DNA from: Rotaria sp. Silwood1
Taxonomy: Eukaryota; Rotifera; Eurotatoria; Philodinida; Philodinidae
DNA length: 64,000 bases
Reading direction: 5' to 3'
Assembly (NCBI GenBank): GCA_905250075.1
Contig: CAJNOP010000137.1
Coordinates: forward strand, 260,809-324,808
The notes under the pieces were generated by a model. The model did no database searches. It had not been told where the DNA came from and was given only the letters and a program-made list of their open reading frames with translations. Below are positions 1 to 11,833 of the stretch, piece by piece. How positions within the stretch are numbered: the stretch's first letter is position 1; each line of letters begins with the position of its first letter. The position numbers and the translations under genes were made by a program.

Positions 1-1101
1 TGCCCACCGTGTTTCACTAAATGCCCATTCAACTTCATAAGTCATTGTTACTGTATTTTCTCCTAGAAGATAATTATTCAATTTTGTTTTTTTTTCGAAT
101 ATTTTTTTTGTAAAAACAATAAACCTTTTGGATTAATTAGTTGCATTTCTTGGCCACTCTTAATCGTACATGTTCCATCATCGTTAACAGCTATACGTTT
201 TGAATCAATACTTTTTGGTTCAACTTCAAAACCAACAACTCGATATAATTCTCTTTAAGAAAGAAAATCAAAATTATATTTTAATATCTAACATATTGAA
301 AAAAAAGAAACTTCTTTACTCAGATTCTTTATGATAATATAACTTCATAACTAAATGATTATTTAAATAAGTTTCTTCTGTTTGTTTTGTATGTAATCCT
401 AAACGATAGCCATGTTCATAAAGAGTTTCATGAGTCTCAACATTTTGAAATTTAGTTGCACATGGAAGATTATCAACGAGACTAAAACAAAAAAGAAACA
501 ATCAATCAAACAAAAAGCATCAATTCTTACAGATGAACATAATAATTTTTTCGAATACGTTTTCCAAGTGTAGAACTTTGCTGTGGTGTTAAATTAATAT
601 CTTTGCAAAGTGTTTGACAACGAACATCAACGTCCATGTCAACCTGTGAAACAAAAAAACAATGATACATAAAGTTCTTTTTTAAATTTAATTACTTTAA
701 AATTTGTATTAACAATTCGATCACCTCGAAGAATTTCTCCTAAAATAATAAAATAAAACAACATGTTCTTTCTTGTTATGTAAGAAAAAACATGTTTTTT
801 TGTGTTTTCTTTTACCAAGATTTTCTGATTTGTATTTTGTTCCATTAAGTGGTTTACAATGAATAGCTATATCATAATAATCATATGGTAATTGTGTTTT
901 TGTACTTGTCATTTTAACAGCCTATTAAAAATATATTTAAATTTCTTTGATTTGATAATCAATAAACAATTTTGTTACTTTAACTTCGACATTTTCTCCT
1001 TTCTTAAAATCAAGTGGAGCTACACCGGGAATGTAGAACGTAGTAATTGGCTGCATACAAAAAATGATGCATATTAAACTTATATATGCCATATTAGCCA
1101 T
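1..1101 (-). CDS. TM9SF4: TM9SF4-like transmembrane 9 superfamily protein, 5' part
   Basis: Seven exons in consistent phase: 1101..979, 921..816, 739..696, 643..531, 481..320, 252..125 and 62..1, the last running off the window. They encode about the first 246 residues. The start at 1101 gives a hydrophobic signal peptide (MANMAYISLICIIFC), followed directly by FYIPGVAPLDF, the mature N-terminus typical of TM9/EMP70 proteins. Further family landmarks are TQLPYDYYD, SENLGEILRGDRIVN, YYVHLLVDNLP and YEHGYRLGL. These match TM9SF4 better than TM9SF2, whose corresponding segment reads differently (SENLGQVLFGERI). Family members are nine-span endosomal/Golgi proteins that help sort other membrane proteins. 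Only the lumenal domain lies here; the membrane spans are beyond base 1. Introns are 43-67 bp. Function is inferred from family. Confidence 0.93.
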
Positions 1102-4100
1102 CTGAAATTGAAAGTAGTTCTATTGTGTTTGAGAATGAGAGACACAACACAAAAGTTGAAGGTAAAATCAATTGAATACAGTAAACGCAATCAACCTGAA
1201 AAAGAAGCGTTGAACTAAACGAATAGAAAAAAGAGAATATGAGTAAACGTCAAAGATAAAAAAAGACGAAATAAATAAATGATTGAATCATCATGTATTT
1301 ATGTTTTGTTTTTTCTTGAAAAAAAAAATATTTTGTTTATTTACAAGAATACAATACAGTTTTTTTTTTTATTTAATAGATTTTTACAAAAAATATTTTG
1401 GATGAGAAAATTTGTATAGTTAACATGAATCGATTGTATTTATTTTGTAAATAAATGATGACTAAATAGTACAGATGTCGTTAATAAGCAATAAATCAAG
1501 TTATAATAACTATTTACTGTTAATTTATGTAAAATCGTTATTAAATGTTCATTGAGTAATTCAAGAAAACATAAATTCTTTTCAATTCGAAAAGATAATA
1601 TTGTCTATCGTTGAATAGAAACATGTAACAAACTTCTGCTTGCAATCTGTCGCAGAAGATGTGTTCTTACACTGACTGTTTAATAAATAACAGGCAAAAT
1701 TTTTCAATTTGTAATTATTAAGTTAGAGTTAGGCATCAGAGACAAAATTTATTGCCACTGGAAATCTGTTAATACTGTGAAAGTATTCTAAAACAATACT
1801 CAGAGTGTTGAGGGACAAGCTTTTATTAAGTTCCTAATTCCATTTGTCCCGACTTGTTTTATTTCCAAAATGGTTCGATTTCGAATGCCCTGCAGGGCTC
1901 TTCCACATTCCGATTGCTATTGACGTTACAGCATCACTGCTATGAGGAATGTGAATGATTTATGATATATTGATATTAGAGATGTTTAGTACCAGGTTGA
2001 TTCGTTCTGACTCTGGTAATTTTTTTCTCTTAATCTTAGTTATGGTGTAAGTAAATTCAATCGAGTGCTCATCTAGAGAAAAGTATTGTAGAATTTATTT
2101 GTATCATATCTTAAAAAACCCTTCGATAGTTGTTTTTTTGATTAATTAGTGAGCAACTTGTGCTTTTGTTACCGGTCATCTCTCTTGAGTTATATTCTGA
2201 TTGGTATGATTCTCTTAAAATCATAGAAGATTTTACTGTAAACTTGAGTTTTGACCATCTCTAATTGATCCAGTTTCATTTTGTGACATATATCTACAAT
2301 AACTTTAGTCCATGATAATCAATTTAAATAACATTTCTTTTGTTTGGATCCATTATTCAAATCTTGCTAATAGCCAAGAAGTAACTTTCTATTATATGCT
2401 TTTTCTCAAGTTATGAGCATAGTAAGAATCGAAAACATTTATATTCCTGGCATTATCAATTAATAAGTGAAATTCTGCCTTTAGGATTACATTTCTTGAA
2501 TAGTATCGATATCACATAGTGAATAAAAACAGACTTATTCTATAACGATCGATCTCTCGTTCAAAGGACTATCAATTTTAACATCAGTCACTACACATTG
2601 AAAGTTGGTTTAAAATTCGGACAAGCATTTATGAATTTCGTAAACTCTACAAGTATAATCGCACTCTATTGAAATCAAATCTTGTCAATATAGTTGTTTT
2701 AAAATTCTATCTTTTAGTAAAGAGAAAGTTCGAATAATTTTATGTAATATATTAATAGTTGTTCGTAAAATTACAATGGAAACTCTAGCGGTTTTCGATG
2801 ATTTCAATATCTCTGTAGTTTTTATAATGCGAGAGTCGAGAAATTTTTTTTTAATGTTGGACTTGAACATGCAGTAATAAAATCAACAAGTCAATACATG
2901 TTGAAGTTTTTTTTTCGCAAACCATACAAATATATGGCAAACGGTCCATATTCTTTATTTTTCCGAAATTTTAGTTCTCTAGTTAAAACTAGCACAAAAA
3001 TGTACGAATAAAATTAAAATACGTAAATAGTCGTACTCAATTTTTGTCAATCGTAATACAGTGGTTAAGAATTATTTGAACTATATAGAAATGCATTTAT
3101 ATCTAAAATCATTTAGATTTACTATCAAATTCTATCTTAAATGTTCATTAACTAAGGAAATATACAAGAAAATGTTAGACAAAATATCTTGTCAATTACT
3201 AATTATAATCAGTTGAAATAGTTATTAAAGTAAGAAATCCGTAGCTTTTTGACAACATTAAAATCGATTTACCTTTTTTTTTCGAGGATATTATTAATCT
3301 TTCATAAAAATAGTTTTGTTGGAAATTCCATTGTTCTATTTCTATATGCCTTTACATTCGTTTAATGTCAATATAACTTTGAAATTAAGTTTTAATTTTA
3401 CATAACTATTTAGAATTATTTTCAAACATTTTCTTATTAATCAAAAACAAATTTTTTGCTTTCAATAGATAAATTGATTAATCAAACAAGAAATTATCAA
3501 ATTTATAGGAAATTATTTATTCAGTTTTTATCATATACAAGACAAATTTGACCTTAACTTAAAAGGATATGTAAAAAAAAGGAAAGAAAGCATAATTTCT
3601 GCATGTCAAACAAAGAATTGATGATCAATCGATTGTCATTTAGAATGTGACAGCTAAATACACTCACAAAACATTAGCATTCATTTATAAAACTTCAATA
3701 AAAAAGGCAAACGATATCTTAGTGAAGACTCACTGAAAAACAAGTTGTTTTTTTTATTCATACTATACATACAATCATAACAATACGAAAATCATGACAT
3801 TGAATATACATATAAATTTTCAATATTAGATAAATGTTTGTACCCGAAGACATTTCATAGAAGTATTATTGGAATGTCATTAATAACAAAACTATCTGGA
3901 AAATATTTGTATCAAAATAAAAACTATTGATTTCCATATAATACATATTAACAATTGAAATCTTAACTGAAAATCTCTTCTATTATATGACAGTTGTATA
4001 ATATGATAATATTTGATATATTCATTGAAATTCTCATTTATTTTATGTCACCTACAAAACATATTAGAGGAATAAATCGATTACTTTTATACTGCAAATA

Positions 4101-4682
4101 ACTGATGATTAATGAAGACTCATTATCTTTAGTGTGAAGCATCTATTTTTTTTTTTTCTTTTCAAAAACTAAATTCTTATAAATCTTATATCAATCAAGG
4201 ATGATGAAAATTTTCTATAAAAAAAAAAAAAATTGTAGCTTTTTCATGACACTTTTATATTTTAAAATAAATGTAATAATGTAAGTATTCAATTTGTCTG
4301 AAACAATTACGTGATTTCATAATCAAAAGACGATTTCATCATCTTTTTAATTATGAAATAAAATATTTCTACGCATAAGCAGAAAAGAAATATAAAAAAG
4401 AAAAATATTTTTGTCATTATAGTCAGTAATATCAACAGAGAAAGAGATGAACAAGAATAAGACTGTCATTATCGTTTGACCTTTCATATATACCAAAGAA
4501 GGGGAGAATCTTCTTTCATTAATTATCCCATTCAAGTATATCATATGTCCTAATCGTTTGTATGTCTGATTAGTTTTTCATTCTTTTTTCTTTTTTTTGT
4601 TCCAACGAATAATCATTGCAATACAAACAAGAACAACAAAGAATACATATATCTGTCAAACAATGGATATGATTGATAAGAA
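1102..4682. other. intergenic, no gene recognised
   Basis: About 3.6 kb of AT-rich DNA between two minus-strand genes, so it holds the TM9SF4 promoter and the 3' flank of the GPCR. I found no open frame with recognisable protein content and no RNA gene. A somewhat GC-richer patch near 1850-1960 carries a short inverted repeat (CCACATTCC at about 1906 and GGAATGTG at about 1944), possibly a transposon relic. The rest is poly-A/T tracts. Confidence 0.6.
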
Positions 4683-6128
4683 TTAGTTCGAATGAGATAA
4701 TCTTGACAATGAAATAGGTAATAAACGATGACTCAAATAAATGCTATTTTGACGTTCGTGTAATTTCTTTTGGTTATGCGTTTCAATATAACGTCGAATA
4801 AATGAACAGCAGAATAGACGAACAACTTCATTACGAAATCGTTGACCACATATAGCATAAACAAAAAAATTGACACAAAATGATGCAAAAAACCAAAGAC
4901 GAGCTATATTAACTGCATCAAGCATCCATGATGGTTGTTGTTTAATAAATAAGAAACAAAATAATAGTAAATGATATGGTAAATTAAAAACAAGAAATAC
5001 AGTTGAAGCTGCTAAAAGCATTTTAGTTGTTTTAGCTGATGCTGTTCCACGACATTGTGTTGAACGAATATGAATTGATGCATTCTTATGATATAATGAT
5101 GTTTGTTTTTTACTTGGTTGATAAGGTGCCAAACGATTATTTATTCGTCTATATCGTTGAATTGGTCGAACACATAAAAATGATCGATTTTGATGTCGTA
5201 AAAGACGATGAGATTCATCAGTAATAGTATTATTATTATTATTATTGTTATTATTAATACCATTACCATTATTTAATTGACATATTTGAATATTTTCATT
5301 TGTTGATAGACTTGATGAATTCGTTGATGATTTTATTGATGGACTAAGACTTGGTGTTATTGAACTTGTTGTTGATATATGATGTTGATATGTTAATTTT
5401 GTTTGAAGTTTATATACAATTGTTAAATTCATCACTGAAATAGATGAAAATGGTATAATAAATGTAAATAATGTGTCCAAAACAAGAAATGGAAATAATA
5501 ATGGTTTATCTCGATCTTCTTTACAATGAACAATATTAGTTGTATTTGTACGATATTCTGTTGTTGTTACAGAAAATGATAAAGAATAAAATAAACAAGC
5601 AAATACTAATAATGTTAATGCTAATATACGATTTGTACGTTGTTTTAAAAAAGTTGTTGCTTTTATTGGAAATAATACAGCTATAAGACGATGTGTTGTA
5701 TAAGCCAATGTAAAATTTGATGATAAAAATGATGCTATATGACTTAAATAAATTGTTAACATACAAACAGGTACAGTCATAACTGGTGCATTTAATTCAT
5801 CAAGTAAAGCAATAATAAGTATAAATATAAATACAAGATCAGTAACAGCTAGACAAGTAAGAAAAAATGATGAACGTAATGAACGTAAACGTCGTTGTGC
5901 AAAAACAATAATGGTTGTTGTATTTCCAATAAGACCAGTCAAGGCAATAACAATATAATAAATAAGTTGCAGTTTATATGTTAATGCCATACTCATATTT
6001 ACAACACGAGACGAAAGTGATGACGATGGGTAGAGTAACGTAATAGACGGAGAAAGAGATGTCAATGAGAAGAAAGAACTGTTTGATGTATTGAACGTGT
6101 CAAGTGAACTAGGAAAGAAAGAGAACAT
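4683..6128 (-). CDS. orphan rhodopsin-like (class A) GPCR, single exon
   Basis: A 481-residue intronless receptor. The Ser/Thr-rich extracellular N-terminus (about 1-50) has N-glycosylation sites. Seven hydrophobic spans follow: TM1 54-78 with the GN pair (N69); TM2 88-111 with LAVTDL (D97); TM3 122-149 starting at C122; TM4 about 167-187; C202 in loop 2 as likely disulfide partner of C122; TM5 210-238; TM6 367-395 with FNLPYH in place of CWxPY; TM7 404-428 with NFFVY in place of NPxxY. The DRY motif is HRL (146-148), keeping only the Arg. The third intracellular loop is about 128 residues and contains a poly-Asn run (292-300) coded by an AAT repeat. The tail after TM7 has a CC pair that may be palmitoylated. 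It should couple to G proteins, but I recognise no ligand; peptide receptor is a guess. The start at 6128 is the first in-frame ATG; M45 or M47 are alternatives. Confidence 0.92.
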   Translation of the reverse strand: MFSFFPSSLDTFNTSNSSFFSLTSLSPSITLLYPSSSLSSRVVNMSMALTYKLQLIYYIVIALTGLIGNTTTIIVFAQRRLRSLRSSFFLTCLAVTDLVFIFILIIALLDELNAPVMTVPVCMLTIYLSHIASFLSSNFTLAYTTHRLIAVLFPIKATTFLKQRTNRILALTLLVFACLFYSLSFSVTTTEYRTNTTNIVHCKEDRDKPLLFPFLVLDTLFTFIIPFSSISVMNLTIVYKLQTKLTYQHHISTTSSITPSLSPSIKSSTNSSSLSTNENIQICQLNNGNGINNNNNNNNNTITDESHRLLRHQNRSFLCVRPIQRYRRINNRLAPYQPSKKQTSLYHKNASIHIRSTQCRGTASAKTTKMLLAASTVFLVFNLPYHLLLFCFLFIKQQPSWMLDAVNIARLWFFASFCVNFFVYAICGQRFRNEVVRLFCCSFIRRYIETHNQKKLHERQNSIYLSHRLLPISLSRLSHSN

Positions 6129-9100
6129 TTCTCTTCGTCTTGCAAATAAAAGTCATAGCATTGTCATCTTAACCGATCTATTCATATTATCTTACTCACT
6201 AAGAATAAATTACTCGAGAAGAAAAATTTAATAATTTTCATTGTCTCAAAGTGACATTTTGTTTTTTAGAATCAAAAAATTCATCTATCAATTTTATGTC
6301 AAGTTCACATTCTATTTTAATCTGCTAGAAAACTGAATAAATTCAACTCAAAAAAAAAAAAAAGAAAAACTACACATTGATTTCATCAAAAGAGAAAAAT
6401 TTTTTCATTTCTATATGATATATCACATTGATTATTATACAAGATAGATATTCATTCATCCTATATTATGATTAGTCATTACATTTGCATGTGGTATATA
6501 TCAAATAAAACAGAATCATTTCTTTCTTACGAAACACAACTATCTTAATGAGAAATATTTTTTTCATTAAACAGAACACTTTATTTTGACGTATATCGAA
6601 TATAGATTTTATAAAATGTAATGAATATTATTGTCAGAAATTTTCACTATTAAATAGATATGAAAAAAATAAATAAATGGTTACCTGAATTCAGTACATT
6701 AGTAGACTTGTTATTATTGTTCTTATTAATAATAAATCTTATATTATCCTATCTTAAACTTGCTGATTCAAAGATGAAATTATTTTCTTCTCTCATGGCT
6801 AAAATGAATATAATAAACTCATCTCAAGTTCTGTTTGATGTTTATATCATTGTTTTTTTTTGTTGTAGCTAGTATCGATTGAAATAAAATAATTTAATAA
6901 ATAAAAGCAATAGAAAATAATTGAGCGAACATACTATTAGCTCTATGAAAACCTAGATTTTTATGTATGATAACTGCAATATTTATACAACCTTTTTTTA
7001 CCTGCTATTGTTCGAATTTATTCATTTACCGCTTTTGTTTTACCTTTGATTAATTACAATCGATCGATTTACTCTATCTTAAGTATGAATCGACTATGTT
7101 ATTCTATTCTATAGAATATTTTTCGCGATATACAGAAACTAATAAAACAATCCTAATTACCCATGAAACTTCATCATTCGTTCGCTTATTTTTCTTTCTT
7201 TCTCTCTTTCTCTCTCTGTCACTATGTATGATTTGTAGAATAATAAAAGGACTAACTATGAATAATAAATAAAAGACAAAAGACAAAAGCAATAGTATAA
7301 ATAGATAGAAGGTTAAGAAGTCGGGGTTCTCAGACTTTTTATACCAATGATCGATTTATAAGAGTTTGATGAACTCATTACAAACAAAAAATGCAATAAT
7401 CATAAAAAGTCAAGCTTTGAACTCTTTGATTGATATTACACAAGAGTGATTATACTATAGAACTTTTAGCTCATTTACATTATATTAATGTGATTACGTC
7501 TTTAGAATTAAACTAAAAACAAAACGCATAACAGTATATTCAAACGAACAATTAAGATAAAGAGTATTATTGAATTCTACCTCATATGTCAAAAATAACA
7601 TTTCATTTCTATTGGTAATTTCTTTTTATTATACTAACTGCATCCGAATAGTACGCAATTAGTCGATGCGCGTTCGCTTATGATAAGAAATAAAAATAGA
7701 ATTATTATAGTTCGATAAATCAAAAGAAAAAAAAAACAAAGCAAAACAATCAAAGTTCGATGTGAAAATCTAATTACCGTAATACCACTATATCCATTTT
7801 TGTTATTGTAAAACAAAAAGAAATAAAAAGCGTTTTATGACGATACTAAATAGTTCATAGTATCTGTTCTATCATCTTATAGAACTGATAATTATCTGTT
7901 TTTTTTCTTAACAAAGACCAGAAAGATAATTTTTATTGATACTATTATGAATAAAATATTAAATATTGTCAAGTTTTCAATATAAAACAGATGTTAAACT
8001 CTAAAAACTCTCTTCAAAAAAAAAAACAAATTTCCTATTTTGTTTTATTTAATTGACAAAATTTTTTTTTTTTTTTTATGATGAAAAAAATGTCGAATAA
8101 TAATACAAAGAAAATTCATGATATGAAATGATAAGAGACTATTGAAGTAGTTCAACATCGACGCATATATTCGAAACCGGAACACTTACATATCGACTTT
8201 TCCGCTTCACCGGATACTTGACAGAGCGTATGAATACACTCGTTTTGTCTTGAAAATAAATGTGAATCAATATAACTAACGAATCAATAGTATAGAAATG
8301 ATTGGTTGCTGAATAAGGAAACGCGTACAAAAAGAAACATAAGAAAGCACTCATCATTCGTTTCTAAACCGAGAAAAGATCAGAACACGTCTGCAAGGCA
8401 TACTTACTAAACGAAAGAATATTTTAGATGTCGAAGAAAAAAAAACGTAGATGATCTATTGAATATGTCAATACTTGAATTTTCAATTAGTCACACATGA
8501 GATAGTTGTCTTGTCTGATTAATATCAGTTTTTTTTTTTCATATTATTTTCTATGAAAATGATTGTAATCGAGTGCAAATAAGAATGATTAAATTGTTGT
8601 TCTTTCTAAAATAGATCGTTTAAACGATATATATTGAAATAAGATGATTTCTCTCTCTCTTTCTCTTGAGAATATTTTTGAAATACAATCATACGATTGA
8701 GAAATTCTTCGGAACAAAATAGAAAAAAAACTAATACATCACTTTGATACTTTTTTTTATGTTTCTTTTTCTTTTCTTGTCAGATTGATTCTACGATAAA
8801 GACGCAATATAAAATCATAACATTGCTTTTTTTTTTTCTATATCGACAACATTTCCTTTTTCTTTGTTCTTATGGAATATAAGTCGACTATGTCTTGAAA
8901 TTACATTTCTAATAACAAAAAACAAATATCCGTATTAAGAAAAAAATAAAATAAAACGTATTCAATAACCTTGTTAAATGAATAAACAATTTATTATTTA
9001 TAAAAGCATATAGTACAGATTATTATAATCTAATAATGAATTATCGAAATGTAACTTGACAAAATATTCGTTCGTTTTTTCGTTTATAGAAATTTGACAA

Positions 9101-11142
9101 CATTGAATTAATAGAAGTGAAAATTCTCATGAAAGAACAAATATTTCTCTATAAAAGTTGGTATAATAATGATACATTTGTCAACAGTGAACATTTTGGT
9201 GACCTACATCAGGTCAATCTGTACCAATTTCTATGGAAAATAGTTTTGCAACATGAGTTCATGAGGGAATTACTTCAAATGTCAGATCAATTTTCGACCG
9301 AGACAATGTTTATTTGATAAGTATTTGTGAATGATAGAAAAGTCTAGAATGGTTTGATTTATTGGGCCTTTTCTTCTTAAAATATCGAAATTTTACTAAG
9401 TTTTTCAACAAAAAAAATTCTGATATCCTTAAATTGACTTTGAACTTCAAGTTTTATGCAAACAAAGTTTTTAATTAGATTAATTGATTGTATTTATTTT
9501 AGCTTTTCTAATATTTTCTTCCTGAAGCTATAAGTTATATGAACAAAATGTACTTTTACATATGAGAGAATCTCGAATATTTCAGGATAGAAGATAGTAG
9601 AAAACTTACACCATACTCAATGAACTAATATCATTAAGGATTTTGTTTATGCAAAGTTTGAAGTCGACACTCGAAAGTTGATTGTCAACATGACCCGATG
9701 AGTAAATGCATCTAACTGACAATCTTAGTTTGAGCTCATAGTATAGATAAAAATCCTGAATGAGTTCGTTCCATTAACCCTTTGTTCTCAATTTATGACC
9801 ATTTTACTGAACCTTCAACTTATTTCAGGATATTATGAGAAAAATCTCAACAAGAAGTTTCCACTACTGATTCTTTCCAATAATAGCTCTTATGATCTTT
9901 ATGACGTTCTGAAAGTTTCAGTTCAAACGGATGCTTCTCTGTGAAGATATCATATGTCGAAAAACTGGCTTCTTTTTTGAGCTCTTATGTGAAAGTAACA
10001 TTTATTACAAACATATTATCTCAAAAGAGAAACATATGTTTGAGCTGAAACTTTCAAGATCTGTTGTTAGGATGAATTTCAAACTGAAACTCTTCGTTCC
10101 GATTTTTCTTGTGATATTCTGCAATAAGTTGAAAGTTCAGTAACATGGCTCTAAGTCGAGAAGAATGACTTTATAGTACGAACTCTTTCAGAATTTTTAT
10201 CTGCACTGGAAGCAAAATAAGTTAATCAGTCGAATGGATTTTCTCATCAAGTCATGTTGACTATGAACTTTTGCACAAATAAAGGTTTAAACAAGATTGT
10301 TCCATGAAGCAAGTATTTCCGTTCTTGAAATATCCAATATCCGAAACTCTCGCATGTGTAAAAGTAAACGTTGTTGATATATTTACATTTCCACCACAAG
10401 AAAATATTAGAACACTTAAAACTTCCACAATCAACTAATTTCTTGAGAACTTTGTTTCCACAAAAGTTTGAAGTAGAAAATCAATTAAAGCAACTACAAC
10501 TTTTTATTGAGAAGCACAGTAAAATTTTTCGATATCTCGACGTCGAAAAGTGTTTTGACACCTTCAAAGATTCTCACATCAATCATATCTGAATGATTAT
10601 TCTGAAACTCTTGATTTTTATATTTTCACATTTCTGAAACCAAAAGTTATATTCGAAAAAAAATCTCTTCATATTGAAAAATGAACAAAAAATAATATCA
10701 CGAAAATATTTGTCTTATGATCGAAAAGAAGTATTTCATGAATATTTTTCTTCAGTTGATATTCACACACGAAAAATATATCCTGCTGTGCAATCAGTCA
10801 ATCAATCAATCAAAATCACTCCGCCTTTCTTAACATGTTGACAGTTTCCAACTGTGCAATATTGAATATTTGAATGAAACATGAATATGAACAATTGATT
10901 GTCTGATAATTTAACCTTTCGTTTTTTTTTTCTTGTTCATTCTTTAAGAAAAATTTTCTATTGAAGACTATATCGTGCTAGATGAAATTGACATATTAAT
11001 TAGTTCAATGCACGAGTCTCCTGTTGTTTTAACTTACTCGCTTTCCAACTGTTACACATTTCTTTTATAACATAGAATAGAATCGACTGATGGCAATAAC
11101 TTCAAGTCATTCTTCATTTTTTTTCAAAATATATTTGTTAAA
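6129..11142. other. intergenic, shared upstream region of GPCR and bHLH genes
   Basis: About 5 kb between divergently transcribed genes. It is mostly A/T-rich with pyrimidine tracts (about 7195-7230 and 8650-8665) and a short CAAT microsatellite near 10798-10815. Open frames here have no recognisable domains and several begin at non-ATG codons. Three CANNTG E-boxes lie upstream of the bHLH start: CAGTTG at 10753, CAACTG at 10849 and CAACTG at 11046. An 11-base string TTTCCAACTGT occurs twice, around the last two. The region may hold enhancers for the bHLH gene, which is inference. Confidence 0.5.
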
Positions 11143-11541
11143 ATGGAAAAAATGAAAGCACAAGCACAACAAACAACAAAAATGATCAATAAAAAAAAAC
11201 AACCATCATCATCAACAACAACAACATTTGCTGTTAAACGTAACTCATCATCAATACTTCAAATAGAAAAAACACGTCGTATTGCAGCTAATGCACGTGA
11301 ACGTCGTCGTATGAATGGTCTTAATTCTGCATTTGATCGTTTACGTACAGTTTTACCATCATCAATGTTTCAACAACAACGACGTTTTTCAAAATATGAA
11401 ACATTACAAATGGCTCAAAGTTATATTGCTGCACTTCAATCAATTTTACATCATAATACATCATCGGATAAGGATCATAGTCTTACAAATGTGAGTAGTA
11501 CAACAGATGAAGATATGGATAATCAAATTCATGATTATTAG
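11143..11541 (+). CDS. atonal-family bHLH transcription factor
   Basis: A 132-residue single-exon protein. Residues 45-103 form a bHLH domain: the basic region [17 protein letters not shown], helix 1 ([10 protein letters not shown]), a Gln-rich loop, and helix 2 ([16 protein letters not shown]). [10 protein letters not shown] and [10 protein letters not shown] are hallmarks of the atonal/ATOH group rather than achaete-scute or Twist. Such factors dimerise with E proteins, bind E-boxes and start neuronal or sensory fates. The loop appears two residues longer than in Drosophila Atonal. The N-terminus is short and Gln/Ser/Thr-rich; the C-terminus is short and acidic. An AATAAA occurs about 140 bases after the stop, near 11683. 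ATOH1 versus ATOH7 cannot be decided from this sequence alone. The neighbouring convergent gene is centrosomin. Confidence 0.93.
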   Translation: MEKMKAQAQQTTKMINKKKQPSSSTTTTFAVKRNSSSILQIEKTRRIAANARERRRMNGLNSAFDRLRTVLPSSMFQQQRRFSKYETLQMAQSYIAALQSILHHNTSSDKDHSLTNVSSTTDEDMDNQIHDY

Positions 11542-11833
11542 CAAAAGAAAAACTTCAAAAAAACGGTTTTCTTTCTTTTTTTTTTTGACTGATTTCTACT
11601 ATAATCATGATAATTGTATTTTATCAAAAAAAAAAAAAAAGATTTTGGCTTGACAAAGAAAAAAAAAATATAAAGAGAACGCAATAAAGCAAAAGAAAGA
11701 AAGCACAAAACCTGAGACATGGACATACGCACTCAAAAACGAGAAAGACACATTTTTTCAAATTAAAAAAAAAAAACAGGAAAACAAAAAAAGCTAAGAC
11801 TAAGCAAAGAAAATACGAATTGATATTAATGAT
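11542..11833. other. convergent 3' flanks
   Basis: About 290 bases between the stop of the bHLH gene (+) and the stop of the centrosomin gene (-). The stretch is A-rich with several poly-A/T tracts and an AATAAA near 11683. Both 3' UTRs must end here and may overlap. No gene seen. Confidence 0.6.

Noticed and set aside
9117..10592. Cluster of plus-strand open frames of 66-73 codons
   Set aside because: No domain similarity that I recognise; the last begins at a non-ATG codon; no splice pattern joins them convincingly.
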